From the NCBI RefSeq assembly GCF_001540865.1, contig NC_033621.1:11752555-11816554 (forward strand): a DNA stretch of 64,000 nt. Direction: 5' to 3'. Positions within the stretch are counted from its first letter, which is position 1. Each line of letters opens with the position of its first letter. Below the pieces are notes generated by a model that worked only from the letters and a program-made list of their open reading frames with translations, was not told the origin of the DNA and did not search any database. A program made the translations under genes and the position numbers. Shown piece by piece: positions 22,528 through 34,988 of this stretch. The stretch is from Ananas comosus (Eukaryota; Streptophyta; Magnoliopsida; Poales; Bromeliaceae).

Positions 22528-24700
22528 TTTCCAAAATGCAACACAAGCCAGGAAATCCCTCTATTCTCAACTTCCATCATCCAAATGGTCATATAATTTG
22601 ACAGGAGTGCGCAAGGTAGAAACGAGGATGAGGTGAGACTACACCTCGGACATCTTATGTGATTTAGATGTCAACTTCCATGATCATAGTTTTCTTTTTT
22701 CCCGGATACTAAGCAGATTCTATCGGGGTTTTCGAGATTCGACAATTGTGTCTCATTTGTGTGCTTTTGGCTACTCTTACTGTCATTGCCGGGTACTGGT
22801 TGTGCAGCAGTTACCCGATGAGGTAAATGCGGAGAGAGATTACGCTTATGCTTCTGCTTTGATCGTTGAGAATTGTTGGTGCTTGAAGAGTAACCATTGA
22901 TATTTCTATTGCTGCGGTGACTGTACCACAGAGATTAGAGTTAGATTACAATTTGGTTAAGCATTTGTGAGTTGAAATATGTAAGCTTGTTTTGATTTGT
23001 CTTCTAATAATTTCATCTGTGTTGCATCACTAAAAATTTCACCGGTATAAACAAATAGATGTTTTGGGTTTGTATGAGTCTGCGAATTTAATATCTTATA
23101 TCTTACAAGGAAGAGGAATTTAAACACAATGTGTGCATCAACAAAGGGGTGTTAGGCCAAAAGGAGCAACAACTATAGGGGAGTTCCACAGGTAAAGTTG
23201 TGTAATTAAGTTTATAATTATTATATTTGATTTGTTATGAGCAGGGATTTGCAACATTCTTTTATTTGGTGGCTTCGTACTTATTTATTATACTTGTACC
23301 TTTTCATACTACTATGCACAAAACAAAAGTGAAGTAATACAACTATTGAGATGTTAAATTTAATAATTCAGAGAAGTAACAAAACAATAAATAAATGAAC
23401 CATAGGAAGATAGGTTTTCCAGTAAATGTCAAACACATGCAAATCCGTATGCCTCGCACGCCAATATAGTAGCCAAAAAGTTAGCTATGAAGGGGTCAAC
23501 TTTCTCAAAATATCTGAGTCCTATGTATTGTGGGCTAACACTAAACAAAGATCATTAATTAGATAAACATCATTAATTAGGCATAATATTTGATAGGAAT
23601 ATGTAATCAGGAATGAAGTTTACACTTGCTCAATCGATTCATTTATTCAAACTAGAAACTTAATGTGTGTTTTCCTTGGAGCCAAATGAGTCAAATTTTT
23701 TTTTAAAAAATAAGTTAGAAACCAAACAGGAACTTTAATAGTAGTACAAAGAGAATCAACATTATAATATAAACTGGAAACTCACACTTTGAAGGGTGTA
23801 TATGTATGTATGAACTTTATTTGACAGGGTTATGCATCAAAGATTATATTCTTATTACAAAATTAAATAGAATATGTACTTTTTCAAAAAAATGTTCAAT
23901 TCCAATTAATTAAATATAGGAAAGTAAAATGCCACCTTGGACGGCCGACCTGTCTCGAACTCTCGATTGGCTAATTATATTATTTTATTTTTTATTCTCA
24001 ACGTTATGTGGTGTGGCATCTGGTGCAAGGTTATTGATTTTTATTTATTTATTTATTTTATTTTTGGAGAAGGACAAATTTATTAATATTTGATTAGTAG
24101 AAAGATGAGAGGGAAGCACTTTGACCCCTCTTTCTCTCTTTTATATTTATTATTACTTATTATTTTCAAAATTGTTACAGGGTAAAATATATGGGTAGTC
24201 TCTATACTTTTCTGGTATTGCCACTTGGTACCATATATTTTTTTTATTTAAATGTGTTATAATTCAGGATTTGTGTTTAATGTATAAACTTACTTAAAAA
24301 AACCAAAGATATTTTATAAAACAATTTTTTCCCCTGTAGTCTATAAATGATTCATTTGCCTTAATTATACTTTAGCAATCAGTAAATAAACATTTCACAT
24401 TAAAAATCAGAACATATAAACAGTCGAATACTAAAAATTAGTTTAGAATTACAGAAAAAATACATTATGCGTTATAAAAAAGTACAATAAAAAAAATACT
24501 TTATCTGCAAATATAGTAGATTACAATAATTTAGCTATAATATAACTTTCACAATTAAATAAATAAGAAATTGAATAGCAAAATCGAAAAGCTGAAAGAT
24601 TAGATAGCGTATTTAAGATGGTTTATATGCTAAATAAGTTTTGCATTTTTTCGTTCATTTATTAGTCCAACGCCGCCGCCAGAATAGGAACCAAAAAACC
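22528..24700. other. Intergenic DNA between PMT-type and PTI1-like genes
   Basis: The first 450 bases or so are probably the PMT-type 3' UTR. The rest is AT-rich, with short A/T homopolymers and TTTA-type repeats near 24037-24065. No gene or clear element was found. Confidence 0.5.
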
Positions 24701-24833
24701 TTGTAATATGGGAATAATACAGGGACTGTTGAGACATTTTAACCCATCTTGTTACGAAACCACCCGTCCTCGAATCCAACGGTCGTCCAGCTCCCGATCC
24801 GTTGCCACCCAACGAAGAATCCCTGCACCGCCC

Positions 24834-24838
<5 letters not shown>

Positions 24839-24877
<39 letters not shown>

Positions 24878-24922
24878 CGTTCCTTTTTCTAAAAAGGTTA
24901 ATAATAAGAGCAAATGATGAAC

Positions 24923-24954
<32 letters not shown>
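24839..24954. repeat. (CT)n and (GA)n tracts, mutually complementary
   Basis: A CT run (24839-24875) and a GA run (24925-24954) are about 50 bases apart in the promoter or leader of the PTI1-like gene. They can pair as a stem of about 30 base pairs. Confidence 0.85.
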
Positions 24955-24957
<3 letters not shown>

Positions 24958-25209
24958 GGGGAGAGGGAAAGGGGACGAAACCGTAGAGGGGAAGGGAAAG
25001 GAGCACGCGCCTTTGTGCGAAGAAGCTCCGCTGCTCCCAATGATTTGTAGGTTTTGCCACCATTGACCTCCTCTCCTTCTCCTCCTCCTCCTCCTCCTCC
25101 TCCTCCTCTTTCTCCTTTTGATCCCCGCCCCGAAGACCCTAACCCTAACCCTAACCCCAACCTTTTGGAGCACGAACCTGCTTCCTCCTCGCCCGCGCCT
25201 GGATTCGAG
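24955..25209 (+). other. Probable leader exon of PTI1-like gene
   Basis: A GC-rich block with a (CTC)n tract (about 25073-25107) and three CCCTAA telomere-like units at 25137-25154. It ends at a good donor, gattcgag|gtaaga (intron from 25210). It may join an acceptor near 26814, upstream of the coding start. The left limit is approximate. Confidence 0.45.
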
Positions 25210-25439
25210 GTAAGAATAATCCCATCTTTCCCTCCCCTCGCTCCCCTCCTTCTGTATCATTTGGCGTTCTGTTGTGGATTCAATTCCGGCTGCGATCTGC
25301 GCGATCGAGGTTTGCGAAGGCGTTTGCGTTCGCTGATTTAATCTCGCTTGCTCCTTTTTGGGTTTCCCGGTTGGTTTGTGTAGGAGAGAGATCGAATTTT
25401 GGGCCTTAGGGTTTCAGGGCCGGTGAAAAGGGATCGCTT

Positions 25440-25464
25440 TTTTTTTTTTTTTTTTTTTTTTTTT
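25440..25464. repeat. Poly-T run in leader intron
   Basis: About 25 consecutive T in the long leader intron of the PTI1-like gene. Confidence 0.9.
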
Positions 25465-26856
25465 GTGGCGTTCGCTTTTTCTCAATTTCTTTTAGCTTTC
25501 CTTTTCGATGTTGTGTGGTTTCGGTTTGGAATTTGATATCTGGCGATTCTTTCTTTCCGCGGAGGCTTTCAAATGTGTGTGTATTCGGCGCGTTTTCTTT
25601 CGTATGGTGGTGATGAGAGCTTCGGAGATTTATTTTAATTGCGTGGTGATTCGTGGGAATAAGGGCGAGCATAAGTAAGTAGATCTTGGAAAGCGATTTA
25701 TCGTAATTGGGGTTTCGAGCTGTTTTTCCCACGTTTCTTTTGTCCCGAAAATTGTTATTTTGGCTTCAATTTCTTTTCTTGTAGGAATTTTGGCAAGGTT
25801 ATGATTATTATTATTGGGAAGTAAGGAATTTTATGTTTTGTCTTAGTTTTGTACGGTTGATGGTTGGTTCAATCTTATTATAGGTCAATCTTGTGAATGG
25901 ATAAGTTACCTATGAATAACTATCTGTGTGATTATTTTGAAGGAATTTTCCAACTTTTTTTTGTAATGCACAGTGTATATTATAAAACCTAGGCCTTTCT
26001 AGGTGTGGAATGAGTGGAATAAAATTAACTTGGATTTCAACGAAGGGGCAATATAGAAGCATTGAGATATTTGTTGTTCCCTCTCTACTCTCATAGAGGT
26101 ACCAATGGTATTAATGAAATCACCATAGCATAGCAGATCACAAATATATCAACGCTTTGACAAAGTAAATCCGTCTTTTTGCATCACATGACAGGATTAT
26201 ATTGTTGGCTTTTACTGATTCAGTAGGAAAATGGTAGTTGTGAATTTGAAGACATAGAAAACTGATTGGTAAAAGAAGAGTGTGGAGTGTAGGACCACAT
26301 TGTAGCTCCATGTAGAGGGTGTGAGCCACGGACTAATTCTTGTACCGCATTGTCTAATGAATGTTAGGCTTATTTATGTTTTGCTGGATCCATGCCATTA
26401 TATATTAATTGGTATATAAGACATCAGCCCGGTTGAAATTTCGAACTGATTAGATCGGGCTCTTTCAGCATATTTTTTTTTTTTTTTCCTTCTCTTTTCA
26501 TTTTATAATCAGTAGCTACCAATCTGCTCTGCTTCTGATTATTCTGAAACCAAACACATGTTTGGCGAGTGTGGTTAATGAGATGATTTATGTTTGGAGG
26601 GAGAGGACATGTAAGTTGGGGAAGTTGCTTTGAAATTTTTGGGGTATCTTTCCATTGCATGGATAGAAAATCTGCAACTTTTTTTTAACTTAAGTTTAAT
26701 GATAGTGCCTTTTTTCACACATATTTTTACTTTGTTTTGATTGTTGATTTGTGTTTTCGATCTTTTAATATTTTCACAATAGCTAATGATTTGATACACT
26801 GCTTGGTCTAAAAGGTATATGCACCACAAACTTGAGGCATAAAGAAGAAGAGTACA

Positions 26857-29800
26857 ATGCGCCGCTGGCTTTGCTGTAATTGTCAAGTAGATGAATCTTA
26901 TGATGAACATGAGAATGCGCATCTCAAAAGCACGACTAATCATATAGATGGTATGTGTGCATAAGTACATATCTGTCTTTTAAAGGCATCTACGAACGAA
27001 TTCTTACTTTAATAATTGTTGCTAGATAAACTATTTCATCTTATGATTATGGTATTTGTAGTGCTTGCCTTCTGCTAGGGTACAAGCTAGACATTTTGAA
27101 GGTTTCACAGATAGCTGCTTCTTACTTCCATTTTTATTATCACTATTCCAGTGTTATGGTTATGTTGCTGATTTTGTAGTTGCCTTCTGTTTTTTATGTT
27201 TATGTTATGTTGCCTTCTGTAGTTGCTGATTGGTTATGTTGCTGATTTGAAGGTTTCACAGATAGCTGCCTTCTATTTTTTATGTTGCTGATTTGTAGTT
27301 GAGCCATGATAATTGTGCAATTGCCTTTTAAAATTTTTAAACTATTTTGAAGCTTGAATTTCAAGTGATTAAGCGGTCCATGTAGATAACAAGGCAATTG
27401 CGAACCCCTAATTGCCTCAACTTTCTCTTATCAAAGGACATATTATTAGATGACACTATAAACTCTAATGTTGTTACCTAGTTTCAAATGAAGATATAAA
27501 GACATTTACTATAGAATGTAAAATTTTCAGTGTGAGAAATCTCAAATCTATGCATATATTGTAGAATGTGTTTTTCCTTGGACTTATTGTGGAATCAGAG
27601 AGAACATATTTGCAGCTCTCACATTTCCCCTGACAGCAGCTTGTTTATTTCCTAAGAATTTAAGCTTGGTATCTGTCTGACATTTAGACCTGCATAATCT
27701 TTTTTCACTGGGCAATTTGTCCTTATTCTAGGATTCTCTAGTAAGGTTGCCATATTATCTTTGGAAAAGAATGAAAGTATCACCGTGGGTTTTGTAGGAA
27801 TGTAGTAATGCTCGATATATTGGAAGTAATGTTAGCTTTTAATTTACTGCTTATGTTTATTTAAGTTCTTATTGTTTGTGTTATAGGACTCCAAAGGGGT
27901 TCAAAGCTTTCTGCTGCTGCCAAACCTGAACCCCCGAAAGCACCTCCCCCAATCGAAGTTCCTGCACTATCATTGGAAGAATTGAAAGAAAAAACTGACA
28001 ACTTTGGATCAAAGGCTTTGGTTGGTGAAGGTTCATATGGAAGAGTCTATTTTGCAACTTTAAACAATGGGAAACAAGTAGCAATAAAAAAACTTGATGT
28101 TTCATCTGAGCCCGAGTCGAACACTGAATTTCTAACCCAGGTCTGATTGCTATTAATTTTTGTTTCGCTTCTTCTCTCGTACTCTGGCTTAGTATATGAA
28201 GCAATTTTATTTTGACTCAGTTATCCTTTTCAAGATAGGCCCTGAGATTTGACGATTTATACCTTCTTACATCAGGTCTCAATGGTATCAAGACTGAAGC
28301 ATGAAAATGTCGTTGAAATGTTGAGTTATTGTGTGGAAGGAAACCTTCGTATACTGGCCTATGAATTCGCAACAATGGGTTCCCTCCATGATGTTTTGCA
28401 CGGTATGGCAGCTCCTCCTTTGTCGCTTGATCTTTATGGGCCCCTTGCGTATATATCCCTGCAAAATCATCTGCTTATGTATAGACCTCTGTAAAATCTG
28501 ATTTTTCATTTATGCTACATGAAAGGTGCAGTTCTTTGCAGAAATATCCTGATTATTAAGCTGGGAGTTGTGACATTCATGGGGGCATGGTATGTCTGAC
28601 GGATAGAATAAAAATGTTGATTTTGGAGGGATATTAGTGTATTATGTAAATATCTCTATCTTTATCAAGTCTTAATTGCTAATTAGATTATAGGGCTGCT
28701 GTTTACATGTGTGAGAATGAATGGTAATTTTTCCTTTCCTTTTTTTTTAATAATCAACAGGAAGAAAAGGAGTCCAAGGTGCGCAACCTGGCCCGGTGCT
28801 TGACTGGATGCAACGGGTTCGAATTGCAATTGACGCAGCCAAAGGACTGGAATATCTTCATGAGAAAGTTCAGCCTTCTATAATACATAGGGACATTAGA
28901 TCGAGCAACGTTCTCTTATTTGAGGACTTCAAAGCAAAAATCGCGGACTTCAATCTTTCGAATCAGGCTCCTGATATGGCTGCTCGTCTTCATTCTACTC
29001 GTGTCTTGGGAACCTTTGGCTACCATGCACCAGAGTAAAGAACTTTTACTCATATATTAATGCAGTTAGATATATAATATTAGTAATTTGGTTATTCGGT
29101 TAAGTATGCAGTCTAACTCAAGATATCACTCATCTCGTTAGGAAGCTAAAGATAGAATTTCTTATTTGCTCCACACAATGCAGAGAACTGATTTTTCTCT
29201 TTTAAGAATGACCATTGATGTGCTGACTTTATGTAGGTATGCTATGACTGGCCAGCTGACTCAGAAAAGTGATGTGTATAGCTTTGGAGTTGTTCTTTTG
29301 GAGCTTCTGACTGGAAGGAAACCAGTGGATCACACAATGCCTAGAGGCCAGCAGAGTCTCGTCACATGGGTAAATATCTATTGCCTACGAAACCCACGTT
29401 AACTAATGTGATGTTGATATTGATTTTTTCTTCAATGCCATGTCATTTTGTAGCATCACTTTGATCTAACCAAAAAAACAAAAATGTTAGGAGTTGGGAA
29501 GTGAAAGTTCATAAGATGTCATATACTAGGACAATCTATATCGATAATGGCTCCTATATTGGGCCACAAATTTGACCTAGTTCTAGTGTCATATTAGGCT
29601 GATTCTGTTACATACTTCGTTTGGGAGATGTGTTGAATCACCAATCTCAATGAGTATCATTTCCTGAAGATTTAACTGTTTGTTATTCTAGAGTGTTCCT
29701 TACGTGCAAACTGATTAGGAGTACTGCACGTGTAGTTGAACCGTCCAGCATCCTAATATGATTGTTCACCTAATCATGTGTTCCACCTTCATATCATCTC

Positions 29801-29887
29801 AGGCGACTCCGAGGTTGAGTGAGGACAAGGTCAAGCAATGTGTAGACCCTAGGTTGAAGGGTGAATATCCACCAAAAGGAGTTGCTA

Positions 29888-29931
<44 letters not shown>

Positions 29932-30126
29932 ACAATAAGTATGAGGCACATGTATCTCATATTTTGTTCTGTGCAGCTTGCTGCAGTGGCAGCTCTCTGT
30001 GTTCAATACGAAGCCGAGTTCCGGCCCAATATGAGCATCGTGGTCAAGGCATTATCTCCACTCCTCGTAAATAGGCATGCGGCACCACCTCCTGCTGCTG
30101 CACCTGCCGCAACTCCGGATAGTTAA
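26857..30126 (+). CDS. PTI1-like protein kinase (RLCK-VIII)
   Basis: Exons 26857-26950, 27887-28140, 28276-28402, 28761-29034, 29237-29369, 29803-29889 and 29977-30126 give 372 residues. Receptor-like cytoplasmic kinases of the PTI1 group relay signals from receptor kinases and Pto/OXI1-type kinases at the plasma membrane, for example in defence and oxidative stress. The N-terminus MRRWLCCNC has clustered cysteines suited to S-acylation. The kinase domain shows the Gly loop [10 protein letters not shown], the ATP-binding lysine in VAIKKL, the catalytic HRDIRSSN, and ADFNLSNQ in place of DFG. The activation segment holds [14 protein letters not shown], and [20 protein letters not shown] follows. 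RP-rich and PAAAP sequence forms the tail. Intron 6 is only 87 bases and starts inside a (CT)n run. Confidence 0.92.
27097..27300. repeat. Internal duplication in first coding intron
   Basis: The block 'gaaggtttcacagatagctg' occurs near 27098 and again near 27249. 'gttgctgatt' and 'gttgccttctg' also recur several times between them. This looks like local tandem duplication of about 150 bases inside intron 1. Confidence 0.6.
29890..29928. repeat. (CT)n tract at 5' end of a short intron
   Basis: The run starts directly at the donor of intron 6 of the PTI1-like gene (aag|gtctct). Confidence 0.9.
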
Positions 30127-32124
30127 ATTCTGGGGTTTAAGAACAAAAAAGAACAAGCGGCATATCTTGTTGGCATGTCTTTGTAGGTTACGCATCCTAC
30201 CCCTCACCCTTTTTTTATGTTTATCTAATTGGATTTCAAGAACATGAATTCACATGTAACATCCATTTGACAGGTCACAACATCTTGTTTTATTGCGTGT
30301 GGGTTTCCTTCTTACGGCAAAGAGCTTTTATGTTCAGTTGCCAATTATTGTTGTGTGAGCAGGCAGAGACTGCTGTGTTTTCTCTTCTCTCTCGGAAGTC
30401 GTGCAATGGTAAGTTGAGTAAGGAGAGTTCTTATATCATAAACAGCTCAAATGTTCTGTACCTCAAATAAACACATCTATTCGGCTTAAACAACTTGTTA
30501 TTATTATTTGTTTCTTTTTGTGCTTATCGTCGTCTTTGCCTAATTGTCTTGTATTGGTTCTGTGGTTGATTATCCTATCACCCTATTTGTCCTTATGCCT
30601 TGTATTACTATGTTCACATGCCTTATGCTTTATTGAATTTACAAGTTTGTTAATTCATAATGGTTTTCCTTGATGGAGCTGAAAGGGTAGCGGGGATCAT
30701 GTTTGAACAGCTAATGGTGCAGTGTAGTGCTTTACCTCGTCATCAAACAATTGCATGAGAATAACTTCTTTGTTTTCCCCCTTTTTTTTCCCTAATAAAT
30801 GTTGCCCAAAGGCTTCACATCCAAACCGCACCCAAAGAAACCGATATTCATAATATCTGTAGCCGTGTATACGAGCCCCTAATGAGTACATGCAGGGTGC
30901 GAAAACTGAGCTTGCATGAACTGGAAGAGCTCAAGTGAAAATAATAGATTATGATCTGCAAAAGATTACAATCGAGGACGGCACAAACAAAATGCAGTGC
31001 AAGTAAACTTCAGGATTCTGCATCTCCTTTGAATGAATAAATTGTACTTATCCAATCTTTACATAGCACGGAGCCAAAAAAAAAAAAAAAGTCCAGAAAA
31101 AGAACAGAAAAAAAGGTTCTGTCACAGAATTTTAGGATAGATTCAGCTCTCAAAAGAAATAAAGCTATAACAATCAAAATACGCCACGAATGAATACCCT
31201 CACAAACTTCAGTAAAGCTTTTGTCTCCCACGCTGCTCCATCTAGAAGCAGCTCTCATCCTTCTCGTTACTGTCAATAGCTACAGATTACATGCCTTGAA
31301 TCTATGGAAGAAAGTTGCCTATGTATATATTTCTCTTCTATTTTTTCTATAATAATTAGAACCACATCATTATCGATGAATCATGTCCGCAAATGATCTC
31401 TTTTCAAAATTCCTGCAGCAACAAAATGTTCCAAAAGAAATTATATTAGAAAAGAATCAGAAGGAAACATTGAGAAAAAGAATGGGATAAAATTACTAAA
31501 GAGGGCAAACTACTCCCTGTATTTGCACACTGCAGCAAATCAAAGTGGCTTGCTTATACACTGAACACTACAATAATCAATAAGAAATGCTCTCACCACT
31601 TTCTTTTTGGTTGATCTTGGATGGTGATATTCATTAACCTTTTAATTAAGACAGCAGGTTTCACAGCATCAACTCGGAAGATTTCAAAAAGAGAACAGCA
31701 TCAACTGGGAAGATTTCAAAAAGAGAACTATTCAAACAACTCAGAGCTCGATTATTATGATTGAACTTTACGAATACTGTCATAAAATATAGACAAGATA
31801 TACTGAAAATGAGAAAGAGCAAGTGCGGAGGAAGTTCTATTAAGACCAATGTGATCTACATATTCAAGAGTTAAGACTTATAATAAGCTTACTTCATGGG
31901 CGGTGGAAAAAATAATTCTCCAAATTAACACTCTACTAGTAAATGATCAGCTTAGTTCTTGTAGCAGCTCTCCCTAGTGGGGAAGATCAACAAAAAAAAA
32001 AGCATTTAAACCTAGCATATCACCATGGATAATCACTTTCCAAATTACAAAGATCGTGAAAATTTATTCATTTAAAAGATGATCTTCCTAAAAGTGGGGT
32101 CAGAAACTTGCCATGGTAGTAAAA
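30127..32124. other. Convergent intergenic region
   Basis: Lies between the 3' ends of the PTI1-like gene (+) and the transporter gene (-). It probably holds both 3' UTRs. One 32-base tandem repeat (31663-31726) is visible. No other gene is supported. Confidence 0.5.
31663..31726. repeat. 32-base tandem duplication
   Basis: Two adjacent copies of a unit starting 'acagcatcaact' and ending 'tttcaaaaagaga' differ at one base (cgg or ggg). Confidence 0.85.
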
Positions 32125-34902
32125 TTAGGTGGGAAGAAGTGGCTTTCTTTCATCTGGTACCACACGATGGCTAGCCTGAATTTTGAGAACAGAAAAAAAA
32201 CTTCATTAATTTTTTTCATCAAAAAGCTTCTGCTATGAAATCCTCACTTCCTCAGCAGTAGAAAGATACTTACATCTTCACCAGCACCAGCTGTCATATT
32301 AATGAAGGATGCTTCTTTTGACCTGTAAAATATAAGCATTCTTAAATATTATGCAGCTTCATAACAAAGACATTGGATAAAATGAATACTGATACTCATG
32401 TGTAAAGTATAAACTCATGAACGTCGACAGACTACCACGAAGCATCCAACATAACCAACTCAAAGAACATATACGAAACCTCGATATATCAAGAGAGCTT
32501 AATTATTACTGACAAATAATGGATTTCAGAGCGTGAATCAAAGGCATCAAAATTAGACCTAATGTATTCCAGTTTCAAATTGCTGGAAAGCAGTTACCAT
32601 GCATAGAATTTATAGGGAAAGTAATGACCATAAGACAAAGGCAGAAACTTATGTAGCAATGGGTCAAGCAAATGAAAGAGATGCCAAGGACCACATAATT
32701 TTCAACAATAGAATCAATAATAAGACAACAAACCTGAGATCCTGGGCACCCATCATCTCAACTTTACTATCTGGCGTGTCTTCTTTGACTTTAGCAAGTG
32801 GCGAAAAGAACTGACAAGAAAAGCATCATCATGAATACAATCAGGTGAAAAAGGAAGGACAAAAAGATCAAGGTCATTGGCATTAAAGTGCAGTAGTCCT
32901 TACCTGGTGCATTGATATAAATACTATTGATATCCCCAAGACAAAATTTATGGTTAGAGTATGACCAAACAATGCAGCAGATGCTATGCCAGTAAAGATT
33001 GTAGCAACTGTCGATGAATACTTCTTCAGTATTGTGTCTGCATATTAAATTCTTACCGTAGGTCACGATCCGAGGAGAACAATAAAATTTCTTTGAATAA
33101 ATCAAGACATTTAACTCACAAACTGTAGTAACTAGTTTTACCTGCATACTTGAAGAAAAATGAGGAGAGAATGCCTTGTGCTGCATTGTTGCATATAAGA
33201 AACATTGTAGCCTTTGAGTGGCCTTCAAGGATGTCAAAGCTACCAGGCCCTGAAGCATCAAGATGCAAACCAAACATTTACCAAGACATGTATTTCAGTT
33301 TTGAACAAATTTGTATAAAAGTATCTAAATTCAAATGCCTTAAATGAAAGGTTAGCCATGTACGATGAGAATAGGGCATTAAAAAAATAATGGGACTTTT
33401 TTTAGTGTACTGGTTGAGTATAATTGACATGATCAACTGAGACACCTATGAATACATTTACTCAAATCGTATCAAAATTTAGGTTGAGATAACCAGGTGC
33501 AAAGTTCTCAAATTGATTGACAACCTGGATCAATCGATCAACCTTTCACCCTAAGACAAAATTTTAACCCAACCTTGATAAACTAGAACTATGAAAATGA
33601 CAACCTGGATCAACCGATCAACCTTTCACCCTAAGACAAAATTTTAACTCAACCTTGATGTACTAGGACTGAAAATGTCTAACAACCAAGAACAACAACT
33701 TGCTCCTTGGTCCTTAAGTTCTCTCAGGAGCTGTACTCTTAAGTAGCCCAGTTCCATGCCTCTTCATTATCTTATTAATGAACCTGCCTGAAAATCTCTA
33801 AGCAATTCTTAATAGGATACATTGATAGTCCAGTAATTATAATCAGTAGCATGCAAAGGCCAAGTCTCTTGTCTTTTCAACAGACATATTTATAAGCAGA
33901 AGTGGTTCAAACTACATTTCAAGGATAATGATGTTTGACACAGATATTGCTTTAAACTAAATGAAAAATCAAAACTGCCCTGTAGAAGATAAAGTAATAC
34001 ATTGAAAATCTGTATATTTACACTTTAGAGTCTGCAGAAGTATAATGGAGGGTTTAGTGACAATCGAGTTTCCTTGACTATTACCTTTGAAGACAGCAGT
34101 TCCAACAATGGCAAGAAAATTGAATATAGCACCATAGCCATACAAAAATAAGTTCTGCAGATGGAAAAACAAACATTAATGAGTTAAAATGAATCTGAAA
34201 TGAAGTATACATCATATATGACTACAAAATACAAAATATTTCAAATCACACCACGAAAGAGGAGCTTACTGCATGTGCAAGATTGCAAAGTATCAATAAA
34301 CATGGATGCAGCTAGATTCTGGAGCTAGAAAAGTTACCTGAAGATATATGCTTGTCTCAAATTGGCTTTTCAGAGCATACTCAATAAAAACTGAAGCCAT
34401 TGAGGGAACTGTTACCTGAAATTTTTTTCAGCCAAGAAGTGAAAACGTAATTAATACAAGATCAGGATTAAAAGGACTTCTAGTTTTCCTTAACATAATC
34501 TATTTTTATGAGCTATTTTACTCACTCAATAACTAATAGTGTATCTCGTTACAAATTCATTTTCATTTATAAGACTAATGGAGAGTATAGCACTGTACAG
34601 GTTTCTAAAAGAAGTCTAGTTTGCATTTGATCAAACTTTCAGCTAATATGTTTCTTGAGAATGAATATTTAGAATAAGAAAAATTACATATTAGAATAAG
34701 AAAAACAAGACTTACAAAAATTAGTGTATATAGGTAGGCACCCGCTGCCACAGGAAGACCGAGTGCAGTGGTACCTTCGGGCAGCGACTTAAGCTGATTG
34801 ACACTGATTCCGATAAGCAATAAAGCAAGGGCCTCCCACTGCCCAATTAAAAAAAAGGGTTAAGTAGCACCACCAAATGGCAGAGCTGACAAATACTTTT
34901 CG

Positions 34903-34988
<86 letters not shown>

